Of a stretch of DNA of 64,000 bases, positions 49,288 through 57,940 are shown piece by piece (positions within the stretch are counted from its first letter, which is position 1; each line of letters begins with the position of its first letter). The notes beneath the pieces are model-generated. The model saw nothing but the letters and a program-made list of their open reading frames with translations. It searched no databases and was not told where the DNA came from. The DNA comes from Bradyrhizobium elkanii WSM2783 (GTDB taxonomy: Bacteria; Pseudomonadota; Alphaproteobacteria; Rhizobiales; Xanthobacteraceae). The position numbers and the translations under genes were made by a program. The stretch covers positions 153,227-217,226 of the forward strand of contig NZ_AXAP01000003.1 of assembly GCF_000472865.1 (NCBI RefSeq), read 5' to 3'.

Positions 49288-50154
49288 GTGGAAGGCATCG
49301 TCGCCACCGGCCTCATCGGCATCAGCCTGGGCGCGCAGTATGCGCTGCTCGCCCTCGGCTTCACCCTGATCTTCGGCATTCTCGGCGTGGTCAATTTCGC
49401 CCATGGCGGATTCTACGTGCTCGGAGGCTATCTCGCTTATTCGGCGGTGACCTATCTTGGTCTGCCCTATGCGCTGGCAGTGATCGCCGCCGCGCTCGGC
49501 ACGACGGCGCTGGGTTATCTCTTCGAGCGTTTCGTCCTCGATCACGTGATCGACGATCACTTGGCGACACTGATGCTGACGCTCGGTCTCTATTTGATGA
49601 TGTCGAGCGGCCTTCTGGTGATCTTTGGACCGCAGTCGCCTGCATTCAGCTTTCCCCTGACGGGCGTCCTGCGCGGGCACGGCTTCTACGTCCCGATCGA
49701 GAATCTCGTGGTCCTTGCCGTCTGCCTGGTGGGTATCCTGTCGATCTATGCCCTGATTTACTACACCGACTTCGGCCGCGCCTTGCGTGCGCTCGCTGAC
49801 GACCGCTCCGTCGCCACGGCGCAGGGACTGCGTCCAAAGCTTTTGTTTCCGACAGCGTTCGCGCTGGCCACCGGGCTTGCGGGTCTCACCGGCGCGCTGG
49901 TCACGCCTATCCTCTCGCTTGCACCGCATGTCGGCGATCCCGTGCTGGCGACATCGTTCCTCATTGTCATTCTTGGTGGTCTCGGAAGCATTGGCGGTGC
50001 AACGGTTGCGGCCTTTCTCGTCGGCATGGTGGAAGCGTTCTCGGCGGTCTATCTCGGAGGATCGAAGGGCGCTCTCGCATTGTTCGTGCTCGTCCTCATC
50101 ATGTTGGTGGTCAGGCCGTCCGGCCTGTTCGGCCATCGAGTACGTGGAGCGTGA
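49288..50154 (+). CDS. HAAT-type ABC permease, LivH-like
   Basis: 288 residues starting at GTG 49288 behind CGGAG, 10 bp after the binding-protein stop. Features: GISLGAQYALLALGFTLIFG with ILGVVNFAHGGFYVLGGYLA, and the C-terminal VILGGLGSIGGATVAAFLVG. About eight helices. No ATG lies at a sensible position. It forms the membrane part of the importer with the following gene. Confidence 0.88.
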   Translation: MEGIVATGLIGISLGAQYALLALGFTLIFGILGVVNFAHGGFYVLGGYLAYSAVTYLGLPYALAVIAAALGTTALGYLFERFVLDHVIDDHLATLMLTLGLYLMMSSGLLVIFGPQSPAFSFPLTGVLRGHGFYVPIENLVVLAVCLVGILSIYALIYYTDFGRALRALADDRSVATAQGLRPKLLFPTAFALATGLAGLTGALVTPILSLAPHVGDPVLATSFLIVILGGLGSIGGATVAAFLVGMVEAFSAVYLGGSKGALALFVLVLIMLVVRPSGLFGHRVRGA

Positions 50155-50157
50155 GCC

Positions 50158-51195
50158 ATGGCAAGCATTGATCTTGGCGCCGCGCGCAGCGGCTCCATTG
50201 CCGAGACGGCAAGCGTTGTCATCATCGCCGCTGCCTTCATCCCCTGGATCAGCCAGAACCCCGCAGTCTACTCGCTGGCCAATCAGATCCTGATTGGGGT
50301 CACCGCTGCGCTCAGCGTTTACATCATGCTGCGCATGAACCTGATGACCTTTGCAGTGCCCACGTTCATGGCGATCGGAGGCTATACCGCGGCGATCCTC
50401 GGTCTCCGCCATGGCGTCACGGATGTTCTGCTGCTCGGCATTGCCAGTTTCGTGGTGCCGGCGCTGTTTGCTTTGCCGCTGGGTGCGCTGGTGCTCCGTC
50501 TCACAGGCGTCTACTTCGTGCTGGTCACCTTCGTCCTCACCGAGATCACACAGCTCGTGCTGTTCGAGATGCCGGGCTGGACTGGAGGAGCCAACGGTCT
50601 GGTCGGCATGCCCGCCGTGACCTTCTTCGGGATCGAACTCGGCGATAATCGTGCGGTGCTCTTGGTCACGACCGGCCTGGCGCTCGCCGGTGCGCTGATC
50701 ACGGCCGCGGTCACTCGCCGCTTGCGTCAGCATTTTGCGGCGATCGAAGAGAACGAGTTGCTGGCGCAATCTCTCGGGCTCGTCGTCTGGCACCACAAGG
50801 CATTCGGCTTTGCGATCGCGGGCGGTGTCTCCGGGCTCGCTGGCTTTGCGTTGGTCAACATGCTGCTCACCGCGCATCCGACCTCGTTCAGTCCACTCTC
50901 ATCGGTGAACTACATCGCCTACACGATCATCGGTGGCAAGAGCACCATGCTCGGGCCGCTCGTCGGCGGGGCCTTGCTGATCTGGGCAGGAGAAATCTTT
51001 GCGCTGCGCGGTGAATTTTCCCAGCTCCTGTTCGGATTCCTCATCGTGGTCGTGGTGCTGGCGGCGCGAGAGGGCATCGTTGGCACCGTGTCTCGGTTTC
51101 TCCTGTTCTTAAGTTCGCGCGTTCTCCGCCGATCCACCATCAACCCTGGCTCCGGCGCCCTGGGGGCCCCGGCCGCCACGGAGTCGCAGCCATGA
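50158..51195 (+). CDS. HAAT-type ABC permease, LivM-like
   Basis: 345 residues with about ten hydrophobic segments. FAVPTFMAIGGYTAAILGLR replaces the usual LSLGHAAFFGIGAY stretch, and the loop IEENELLAQSLGLVVWHHKA is the EAA-like ATPase contact. The GLSG-like VSGLAGFALVNMLLTAHP follows. Starts 3 bp after LivH and overlaps LivG by 4 bp (ATGA). Confidence 0.86.
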   Translation: MASIDLGAARSGSIAETASVVIIAAAFIPWISQNPAVYSLANQILIGVTAALSVYIMLRMNLMTFAVPTFMAIGGYTAAILGLRHGVTDVLLLGIASFVVPALFALPLGALVLRLTGVYFVLVTFVLTEITQLVLFEMPGWTGGANGLVGMPAVTFFGIELGDNRAVLLVTTGLALAGALITAAVTRRLRQHFAAIEENELLAQSLGLVVWHHKAFGFAIAGGVSGLAGFALVNMLLTAHPTSFSPLSSVNYIAYTIIGGKSTMLGPLVGGALLIWAGEIFALRGEFSQLLFGFLIVVVVLAAREGIVGTVSRFLLFLSSRVLRRSTINPGSGALGAPAATESQP

Positions 51196-52070
51196 CGAGG
51201 AGCAGAGAGCCGCTTCCCAGAGAAGCGGCACGAACCGAGAGCCGTTTCGGCGAAGGGTTTGTAATGCCCCCGGGCGATGTCCTTGGTGTCATGGGACCGC
51301 GGCTCGACCGACGCGAATCTGTCGTTGGCATCGCGAACTCATCGATGCGTCTCGAGGTCACCGACATCTGCAAGCGTTTCGGCGGACTGCACGTCTTCAA
51401 CGACGTGAGCTTCTCGATCTCGCCCGGAGAGGTGCTCGGCGTGATTGGCCCCAACGGTGCCGGCAAGACCACCTTGATCAACGTGATCTGCGGCATGCTT
51501 CCGCCAACCAGCGGCCGCGTCCTGCTCGGCGGCCGCGACATGACTGGAAAGCCACTCCATGCCGTGAGCCGCGCGGGGATCGTGCGCAGCTTTCAGCAGA
51601 CCAATACGTTCCGCACGGCCACGGTGCGCGAGAATATCTCGCGCGCGGTGCGCTTCAGCAATGGCGGAGAGCACGCGTGGCAAGCCATCACGCCGCTGAT
51701 CGATGAATTCGAGCTTGCCGCACACCTCGACGAGCAAAGCGACAAGCTGCCTTACGGATTGCAGAAGATGCTCGGCCTCGTGCTTGCCTGCGCGGTGCGG
51801 CCGAAAGTGCTGCTGCTGGATGAACCGGCCGCCGGTCTTGAACGGCGCGAGCGCCTGCGTATCGATGCCTTCGTCCGTCATGCCGTAACGGAGTTGGGGT
51901 GCGGCGTTCTGATCGTCGAGCACGACATGGATCTGGTGCGCAGGCTCTGCCCGAAGATCCTGGTGCTGGATTCCGGCCGCGTGCTGGCCGAGGGCTCGCC
52001 AACAGAAGTGCTGTCGCGCAAGGACGTCATCGACGCTTATCTCGGGACGATGGACGAGGCAGAAGCATGA
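51192..52070 (+). CDS. ABC importer ATPase, LivG-like
   Basis: 292 residues if the coupled ATGA start is used; the first 50 residues (SREPLPREAARTESRFGEG and so on) are not ABC sequence, and the domain begins at SSMRLEVTDICKRFGGLHVF, so a start at 51345 is possible. Walker A GPNGAGKT, signature LPYGLQKMLGL, Walker B LLLDEPAAGL, H-switch VEHDMD. LPYG replaces the canonical LSGG signature, as in many LivG proteins. Confidence 0.86.
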   Translation: MTRSREPLPREAARTESRFGEGFVMPPGDVLGVMGPRLDRRESVVGIANSSMRLEVTDICKRFGGLHVFNDVSFSISPGEVLGVIGPNGAGKTTLINVICGMLPPTSGRVLLGGRDMTGKPLHAVSRAGIVRSFQQTNTFRTATVRENISRAVRFSNGGEHAWQAITPLIDEFELAAHLDEQSDKLPYGLQKMLGLVLACAVRPKVLLLDEPAAGLERRERLRIDAFVRHAVTELGCGVLIVEHDMDLVRRLCPKILVLDSGRVLAEGSPTEVLSRKDVIDAYLGTMDEAEA

Positions 52071-52762
52071 TGCTCGCGGTACAAAATCTCGAAGTCCGCT
52101 ATGGCGGCATCACGGCGCTGCGGGGGGTCTCGATCGAAGTTGCGGAGGGCGAAACAGTCCTGCTGGTGGGTGCCAACGGAGCAGGCAAATCAAGCCTGAT
52201 CAATGCCGTCATCGGTCTTGCCGGCGCTGCGCGCGGCACGGTGCGTTTTGCAGGCCGGGACATCAGCGCGCTCGCATGCGATGGCAGGGCGCGGGCCGGC
52301 ATGGGTTATTCGCCGGAAGGCCGCCGCGTATTTCCGACCATGTCGGTCGCCGACAACGTTCTGAGCGGTGCCTGCGGGCGAGGCCGTGCCGCACAACGCG
52401 AAGCCTGGGACTGGCTCTGCGGCCTCTTTCCGATGCTGCGGGAACGCGCGGCCCAGCCGGCGGGACAGTTGTCCGGCGGCCAGCAGCAGATCGTGGCTCT
52501 GGCCCGGGCGATGAGTTCGTTTCCCAAGCTGCTGCTGCTGGATGAGCCTTTCCTCGGCCTTGCGCCGGTGTGGATCGCGCGGATCAGCGAGGCGATCCGC
52601 CACATGCAGGCGCGTGGCACCACGATCCTCATGACCGAGCAAATGGCGCGGCCGGCGCTCAAGCTTGCGACGCGCGGCTATGTGATGCGCGGCGGCGAGA
52701 TCAGGCGAAGTGGCTCGGTGGCCGAAATACGCGATGTCGCGTTGGCCGAGGAGTATCTGTAA
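52067..52762 (+). CDS. ABC importer ATPase, LivF-like
   Basis: 231 residues: Walker A GANGAGKSS, signature LSGGQQQIVALARAM, Walker B LLLLDEPFLGLAP, and TEQMAR in place of the H-switch HD/HN. Overlaps LivG by 4 bp, and its stop shares a base with the next start (TAATG). Completes the five-gene importer that opens the operon. Confidence 0.87.
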   Translation: MMLAVQNLEVRYGGITALRGVSIEVAEGETVLLVGANGAGKSSLINAVIGLAGAARGTVRFAGRDISALACDGRARAGMGYSPEGRRVFPTMSVADNVLSGACGRGRAAQREAWDWLCGLFPMLRERAAQPAGQLSGGQQQIVALARAMSSFPKLLLLDEPFLGLAPVWIARISEAIRHMQARGTTILMTEQMARPALKLATRGYVMRGGEIRRSGSVAEIRDVALAEEYL

Positions 52763-54150
52763 TGGCTCAAATCAATGCAACAACGCGTCTTGGCGCCTTT
52801 GTCGCGTCGGCGGCTGAAGCAGAACTCGCGGCCGAGATCGCGGTGAAGGCGGCGATCTGCCTGCTCGATTCACTTGGACTTGCTTTGGCGTCACGGGACG
52901 AACCGACGGCCACGGCAGCGCGGGCGATGACGACGGATGTCGCACCTAGCTCGCGAAGTGCGCGGATCTGGGCCAGCGGCAAACACGTACCACTGTCCGA
53001 AGCGGTGCTTGCCAATGGCATTGCCGTCCATGCGCATTTCCAGGACGATACCAACCACGATTCATGGACCCATCCAGGATCGTTGATCTCGCCGGTCGTC
53101 GTGTGCTTGGGCGAGGCGCGCGACGCGCCGTTGCGGGTCGTCCTCAATGCGCTCACGGCCGGATATGCCACGCTGAAATGGCTCGGCGCCGGCGAGAGCG
53201 TTGCGCGCGGTCTGATCGGGCGAGGCGTGCGCACCAGTCCGACCTTTGGCACCATAGCCGCGGCCGCCGCCGGTGCCGCAGCGCTTGGTCTCGACCCGTC
53301 GAAAGCCACGAGCGCGGTCGCGATTGCGGCTTCCACGACAGGAGGTACGCTTGAGCCGGTGCGCTGCGGATCCGACGAATGGCGTGTGCAGAATGGGCGC
53401 GCCGCTCACGGCGGGTTCATCGCCGCTGGCCTCGCCGCGCGCGGCGTGCAGGGTGCACCCGATGCGCTGGAAGGGCCGAAGGGTTTTCTGCGCTCACTTG
53501 GTGGCCTCGACCGCACGCCCGAGACCTGGCTGAAAAATCCCGATCCCGCGACGATGATCGGCGTCATGGCCAAACCGTTCGCCACGCTCGGCGATAACAT
53601 GTCCGCTGTGATTGCAGCCAGCCTGCTAAACCGCGACGGCATCGACCTTGCGCTCACCAGGCGGATCACGGTGACGATCTGGCGTCCCTACACCGAGTAT
53701 CCCGGAACATCGTTCAAGGGACCATTTACGAGCATCGTTCAGACGCAGGCCAGCACCGCCTTCGCGGTCGCCGCCATGCTCCGCTACGGCCGGCTCGACT
53801 ACGAGATGGGCGCCGAACACCAGCGGGATCCGGAGATCCTGGCACTGGTCGAGAAGACGACAGTGCTGCCTGACGATGTCGGGACACATCTTGATGCAAC
53901 CGTCGAGGTCGAGACGGATGACGGCGGCCGCTATCGCCGCACCGCGCGCGAAGCGCCCAGGACATTGGTCTTCCAGGATGAGGCGCGCGCTACCGAAGTG
54001 TTCGAAGCCCGCATGGCGCGATCGGGATTTCCATCCGGCGCCGCAAGCCGGCTGGCCGCGGAGGTCTTCGCCTCTGCGCGCAATGGCGGAGCGATGCCGA
54101 TCCGCGCGTTGCTCGATCGTGTCACCTCGTTTCAGGGAGAAAACAGATGA
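52762..54150 (+). CDS. MmgE/PrpD family protein (first of two)
   Basis: 462 residues: CLLDSLGLALASRDEPTATA, LANGIAVHAHFQDDTNHDSW, GVRTSPTFGTIAAAAAGAAA, VQNGRAAHGGFIAAGLAARG and KPFATLGDNMSAVIAASLL. Family members are 2-methylcitrate dehydratase (PrpD), cis-aconitate decarboxylase and iminodisuccinate epimerase, so the likely reaction is dehydration or decarboxylation of a hydroxy-polycarboxylate. No methylcitrate synthase or lyase is present, so it is not a propionate locus. Coupled to the importer by TAATG. Confidence 0.86.
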   Translation: MAQINATTRLGAFVASAAEAELAAEIAVKAAICLLDSLGLALASRDEPTATAARAMTTDVAPSSRSARIWASGKHVPLSEAVLANGIAVHAHFQDDTNHDSWTHPGSLISPVVVCLGEARDAPLRVVLNALTAGYATLKWLGAGESVARGLIGRGVRTSPTFGTIAAAAAGAAALGLDPSKATSAVAIAASTTGGTLEPVRCGSDEWRVQNGRAAHGGFIAAGLAARGVQGAPDALEGPKGFLRSLGGLDRTPETWLKNPDPATMIGVMAKPFATLGDNMSAVIAASLLNRDGIDLALTRRITVTIWRPYTEYPGTSFKGPFTSIVQTQASTAFAVAAMLRYGRLDYEMGAEHQRDPEILALVEKTTVLPDDVGTHLDATVEVETDDGGRYRRTAREAPRTLVFQDEARATEVFEARMARSGFPSGAASRLAAEVFASARNGGAMPIRALLDRVTSFQGENR

Positions 54151-54956
54151 AACTCGGATTGGAAGGCAAGACAGCCATCGTCACCGGCGGCAGCAAGGGT
54201 ATCGGACTCGAGACGTGCCGGCTGCTGGCCGAAGAGGGCGTCAAGGTGCTCATCTGCGCACGGCGCGAGGACGCGCTCGCCGAGGCGCGCGCCGACATTG
54301 AGAAGACCACGGGCGCGAAGGTCGAGACCTTGTCGCTCGACGTGACTGATTTGAAGCAGATCGAGCAACTGCCGATGGTCGCCCGCGACCGTCTCGGCCG
54401 CATCGATATCCTCGTCAACAATGCCGGCACCGGCACCTACAAGCCCTTCCTCGAAGTGACCGACGAGGAATTGCAATACGGCATGGCGATCAACTTCTTC
54501 GCCCAGTTCCGCATCTGCCAGCGCATCATTCCCGTCATGATCCAGCAGAAAGGCGGCAGCATCGTCAACGTCTCGGGCGAGACCGGCATCATGGTGACGA
54601 TGCCGCCTTTCCTGTCGTCCTGTACCGGGCCGGCCAAGTCGGCCGAGATCAGGTTCTCCAAGATTATGGCCAACGAATTCGGGCCACACAATATCCGCAT
54701 CAACTGCGTGGTTCCGGGCTTCGTCAACACGCCGGAACGGTTCGCGAAATGGGAGCGCGAGCTCGCCAAGCGCAATCTCAGCGCCGAGGAAGGGGAGGCC
54801 GAACGGCGGCGCTGGTCGGAGAACAATTCGATGCGCAACACGCGCTGGGGCACGCCACAAGAGCTCGCCAATCTGATCGTGTTCGCGCTGTCGGACCGGG
54901 CGAGCTTCGTCAACGGCGCGGTGCTCGTGGCGGACAACGCGATGGACAAGTCCTGA
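54147..54956 (+). CDS. Short-chain dehydrogenase-like protein with atypical active site
   Basis: 269 residues with intact cofactor motif TGGSKGIGLE and NNAGTGT. At the catalytic position where SDRs have Tyr-x-x-x-Lys it reads Thr-Gly-Pro-Ala-Lys (nucleotides 54624-54638), and the preceding Ser region is NVSGETG in place of NISSxxG. The Lys is kept. It may bind NAD(P) without normal oxidoreductase chemistry, or use another residue. Starts by ATGA overlap with the MmgE/PrpD gene; a 74-bp gap follows. Confidence 0.83.
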   Translation: MKLGLEGKTAIVTGGSKGIGLETCRLLAEEGVKVLICARREDALAEARADIEKTTGAKVETLSLDVTDLKQIEQLPMVARDRLGRIDILVNNAGTGTYKPFLEVTDEELQYGMAINFFAQFRICQRIIPVMIQQKGGSIVNVSGETGIMVTMPPFLSSCTGPAKSAEIRFSKIMANEFGPHNIRINCVVPGFVNTPERFAKWERELAKRNLSAEEGEAERRRWSENNSMRNTRWGTPQELANLIVFALSDRASFVNGAVLVADNAMDKS

Positions 54957-55030
54957 GGCGTGGGGGCGGAAAGCTTGGACGGAATGATGATGGCGAAACG
55001 GGGATGCTGCATCCCATCGAGGAGAACGCA

Positions 55031-56197
55031 ATGGCCGAGATCGACAAGCCGCTGAAAGGCATCACCGTCGTGGAGCTCGGTCACAGCGTGGCCGCGCCTT
55101 ACGCCGGGCTGATCCTGGCCGATCTCGGCGCGCGCGTGATCAAAGTCGAGAACCCGAAGAGCGGCGACTATGCGCGCGGCTGGGGGCCTCCGTTCTGGAA
55201 CGAGACCGCCAGCGCCTTCCATTGCCTCAACCGCGGCAAGGAGGACGTCACGATCGACTTCAGCGATGCGCGTGAATGCCGCGAGTTGAAGTCACTCATT
55301 CTGTCGCAAGCCGACGCCGTGATCCAGAATCTGCGGCCCGGCATTCTCAGCAAGTTCGGGCTCACGGCCGAGGCGTTGCGTGCCGAGAAGCCTGCGCTGA
55401 TCTGGTGTGACATTGGGGCGTTCGGCAGCAAGGGGCCGCTCGCGAGCAAGCCGGGTTACGATCCGCTCGCGCAGGCCAGCACGGGGATCATGAGTGTCAC
55501 GGGCGAGGGCGGTCGGCCACCGGTGCGGGTCGGCGTTTCCCTGATCGACATGGGCTCGGGCATGTGGGCCGTGATCGGCTTGCTCGCCTCGCTGGTTGCG
55601 CGCAAGAGCGGCGCCGAAGGACGGATTGTCTCGACGTCGCTGTACGAGACCGGCCTTGCCTGGATGACCGTGCCGCTCGCCGGTTACGCGGCATCCGGCG
55701 AAGTGCGCAAGCCCTACGGCTCGGGCACGGCGGAGATCGTGCCCTATCAGGCTTTCGAGGCATCCGATGGCTGGCTGATGATTGCCGCCGGCAATGACAA
55801 TCTGTTCCGCAAGCTCTGCAGTGCATTGGGGCTCGATGCGCTTGCGTCCGATCCGGCCTTCGCCACGAATGCGGCGCGCGTCGTCAACCGCGAGCGGCTC
55901 TTGCCGCAGATTGGAGCCGCGGTTCAGCGATATTCGGGTGAGGCGCTCGGCAAGCTGCTTGACGACGCCGGGGTGCCCAATGCGCCGCTGCTTGGCATTG
56001 ATGAGGTCGCCAAGCATCCGCAGACCCGCGCGCTCGACATGACGGTGCGTTGCGATGACGACGACATCGACCTGGTCGGCATTCCCCTCGCGTTCAACGG
56101 GGCCCGCCCTCGGGCGCGCACGCCGGCTCCGACACTCGGTCAGCACAACGCTATCCTTCGGACATCCGCCAGCAGGGAGACCGCCAATGCGAAGTGA
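55031..56197 (+). CDS. Class III CoA-transferase (CaiB/BaiF family)
   Basis: 388 residues: GITVVELGHSVAAPYAGLIL, ADLGARVIKVENPKSGDYAR, NRGKEDVTIDFSD, and the catalytic Asp173 in GVSLIDMGSGMW. The family moves CoA from an acyl-CoA donor to a free carboxylate, so this is the likely activation step for the imported acid, before dehydrogenation and hydration by the next enzymes. GAGGAG precedes the ATG; the 3' end overlaps the hydratase gene by 11 bp. Confidence 0.9.
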   Translation: MAEIDKPLKGITVVELGHSVAAPYAGLILADLGARVIKVENPKSGDYARGWGPPFWNETASAFHCLNRGKEDVTIDFSDARECRELKSLILSQADAVIQNLRPGILSKFGLTAEALRAEKPALIWCDIGAFGSKGPLASKPGYDPLAQASTGIMSVTGEGGRPPVRVGVSLIDMGSGMWAVIGLLASLVARKSGAEGRIVSTSLYETGLAWMTVPLAGYAASGEVRKPYGSGTAEIVPYQAFEASDGWLMIAAGNDNLFRKLCSALGLDALASDPAFATNAARVVNRERLLPQIGAAVQRYSGEALGKLLDDAGVPNAPLLGIDEVAKHPQTRALDMTVRCDDDDIDLVGIPLAFNGARPRARTPAPTLGQHNAILRTSASRETANAK

Positions 56198-56981
56198 TTT
56201 CGAAACCATCACGGCGGAACGGCGGGACAATCACATCCTGCTGGTTACCTTGAACCGGCCCGACGCCGCCAATGCCATGAACACCCAGATGGGCCTCGAC
56301 CTGACGGAGCTGTTCGAAGGGCTGACCGTCGATCTCGAAGGACTCCGCGTCGCGGTTCTGACCGGCAGCGGCGCGAAGGCGTTTTGCGCCGGCGGTGATC
56401 TCAAGCAGCGTAACGGCATGACGGATGATGCATGGCAGGCCCAGCATCTCGTGTTCGAGCGCATGCTGCGCGCGATCCTGGCTTGCCCGATTCCGGTCAT
56501 TGCAGCGGTGAACGGCGCCGCATATGGCGGGGGTTGCGAGATCGCAGCCGCAGCCGATTTCGTCTACGCCGCGACCAACGCACGCTTTGCGCTGACGGAG
56601 GTGACGCTCGGCATCATGCCCGGGGCAGGCGGCACGCAGAACCTGCCGCGCGCTGTCGGCGAACGTCGCGCCAAGGAAGTCATCCTCTCCGGCCTGCCGT
56701 TCTCGGCCGAGGAGGCGGAGCGCTGGGGACTGGTCAATCGCGTGCTGCCGCCCGACGAATTGCTGACAGCAACGCTGGCCATCGCCGAGCGGATCGCCGG
56801 CAATGGTCCGATCTCGGTGCGCCAGGCCAAGCAGGCGATCCACCGCGGCCTGCAGATGTCGCTTGCGGACGGTCTTGCTTTCGAAATCGAGGCCTACAAC
56901 CGGCTGGTTCCGACGTCGGACCGTCGCGAAGGCGTCCTCGCGTTCAACGAGCGTCGCAAGCCGAACTTTCACGGCAAGTAA
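56187..56981 (+). CDS. Enoyl-CoA hydratase/isomerase (crotonase family)
   Basis: 264 residues. Both glutamates of true hydratases are present: GGGCEIAAAADF and FALTEVTLGIMPGAGGTQNL; the oxyanion segment KAFCAGGDLKQR is normal. This supports water addition to a 2-enoyl-CoA such as a methylglutaconyl-type intermediate, the step before an HMG-CoA-lyase-like cleavage. Position between the CoA-transferase and the lyase agrees. Confidence 0.9.
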   Translation: MRSDFETITAERRDNHILLVTLNRPDAANAMNTQMGLDLTELFEGLTVDLEGLRVAVLTGSGAKAFCAGGDLKQRNGMTDDAWQAQHLVFERMLRAILACPIPVIAAVNGAAYGGGCEIAAAADFVYAATNARFALTEVTLGIMPGAGGTQNLPRAVGERRAKEVILSGLPFSAEEAERWGLVNRVLPPDELLTATLAIAERIAGNGPISVRQAKQAIHRGLQMSLADGLAFEIEAYNRLVPTSDRREGVLAFNERRKPNFHGK

Positions 56982-56993
56982 TGGAGGCGCGAG

Positions 56994-57929
56994 ATGCGTG
57001 AGAGAGCTCATGTTCGCGAGGTTGGGCCGAGGGATGGATTGCAGCTCGTGAAGGCGATCCTGCCAAGTGCGCGCAAGCTCGCCTGGTGTCGGGGCATGGT
57101 CGAGGCGGGCATCAACGATATCGAGGTGACGTCCTTCGTGCCGCCAAAGGTGATCCCTCAGTTTGCCGATGCGGAGGAGGTGGCGCGCGGCGCGACCGCG
57201 ATTACCGGCTGCCGGCCTTCGGTGCTGGTGCCGAACCTGCGCGGTGCGGAGCGCGCATTGGCGCTGGATCTGGCGCAGGTCAACTATGTGCTGTCCGCGA
57301 GCGAGGAGCACAACCTCGCCAATGTCCGTCGCAGCACCGAGGAGTCGCTGCAGGATTTTGCCCGCATCGTCGCAGCGCGTGATCAACACGCCGGCGCGCG
57401 CATTGCGCTCGGCGCCGGGATTGCCACGGCCTTCGGTTGCACCATTTCCGGATCGGTGTCGGAGGCGCGGGTCGTCGAGATCGCGGTGCGGCTTGCCGAA
57501 ATGGGAGCCGATGAGATCATCGTCGCCGACACCGTCGGCTACGGTGATCCGGGCCAGGTCCGCCGGTTGATGAAGGCGGTGATCGCCGCTATCGGCCGCG
57601 TTCCGGTTGCCTGTCATTTCCACGATACCCGGGGCCTCGGCCTCGCCAACGTCACCGCCGCGCTCGAAGCCGGCGTTCGTGCCTTCGATGCATCGCTCGC
57701 GGGACTTGGCGGCTGTCCCTTCGCGCCCGGCGCGACCGGCAACATCGATACCGAAGACACCGTGTTCCTGCTGGAGCAACTCGGCTTCGATACCGGCGCC
57801 GATGTCGAAGCGCTGATTGCATTGCGCAGGGAGGTCGAAAGCTGGTTGCCGGGCGAACGGTTCTCCGGCGCCATCGCTCGCGCTGGATTGCCGAAGACCT
57901 ATCGCACGCCTGCCAGGGTTGCCGTCTGA
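56994..57929 (+). CDS. Hydroxymethylglutaryl-CoA lyase family protein
   Basis: 311 residues with every signature of HMG-CoA lyases: VREVGPRDGLQ (Arg-Asp), EVTSFVPPKVIPQFAD, CHFHDTRGLGLANV (metal His-x-His), and SLAGLGGCPFAPGATGNIDT with the loop Cys. It should cleave a 3-hydroxy-3-methyl-acyl-CoA into a keto acid or acetoacetate and acetyl-CoA. Related CoA lyases act on other 3-hydroxy-acyl-CoAs, so the exact substrate is open. Confidence 0.92.
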   Translation: MRERAHVREVGPRDGLQLVKAILPSARKLAWCRGMVEAGINDIEVTSFVPPKVIPQFADAEEVARGATAITGCRPSVLVPNLRGAERALALDLAQVNYVLSASEEHNLANVRRSTEESLQDFARIVAARDQHAGARIALGAGIATAFGCTISGSVSEARVVEIAVRLAEMGADEIIVADTVGYGDPGQVRRLMKAVIAAIGRVPVACHFHDTRGLGLANVTAALEAGVRAFDASLAGLGGCPFAPGATGNIDTEDTVFLLEQLGFDTGADVEALIALRREVESWLPGERFSGAIARAGLPKTYRTPARVAV

Positions 57930-57940
57930 AAGGATACTGC

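Noticed and set aside
49222..50877. A 551-codon minus-strand frame opposite the LivH/LivM-like permeases
   Set aside because: Gln/Glu/His/Arg-rich antisense of hydrophobic helices; no domain and no sensible start context.
52762..54150. Calling the first MmgE/PrpD gene prpD of a methylcitrate cycle
   Set aside because: No prpB, prpC or propionyl-CoA genes are nearby; the neighbours are an importer and a CoA-transferase pathway.
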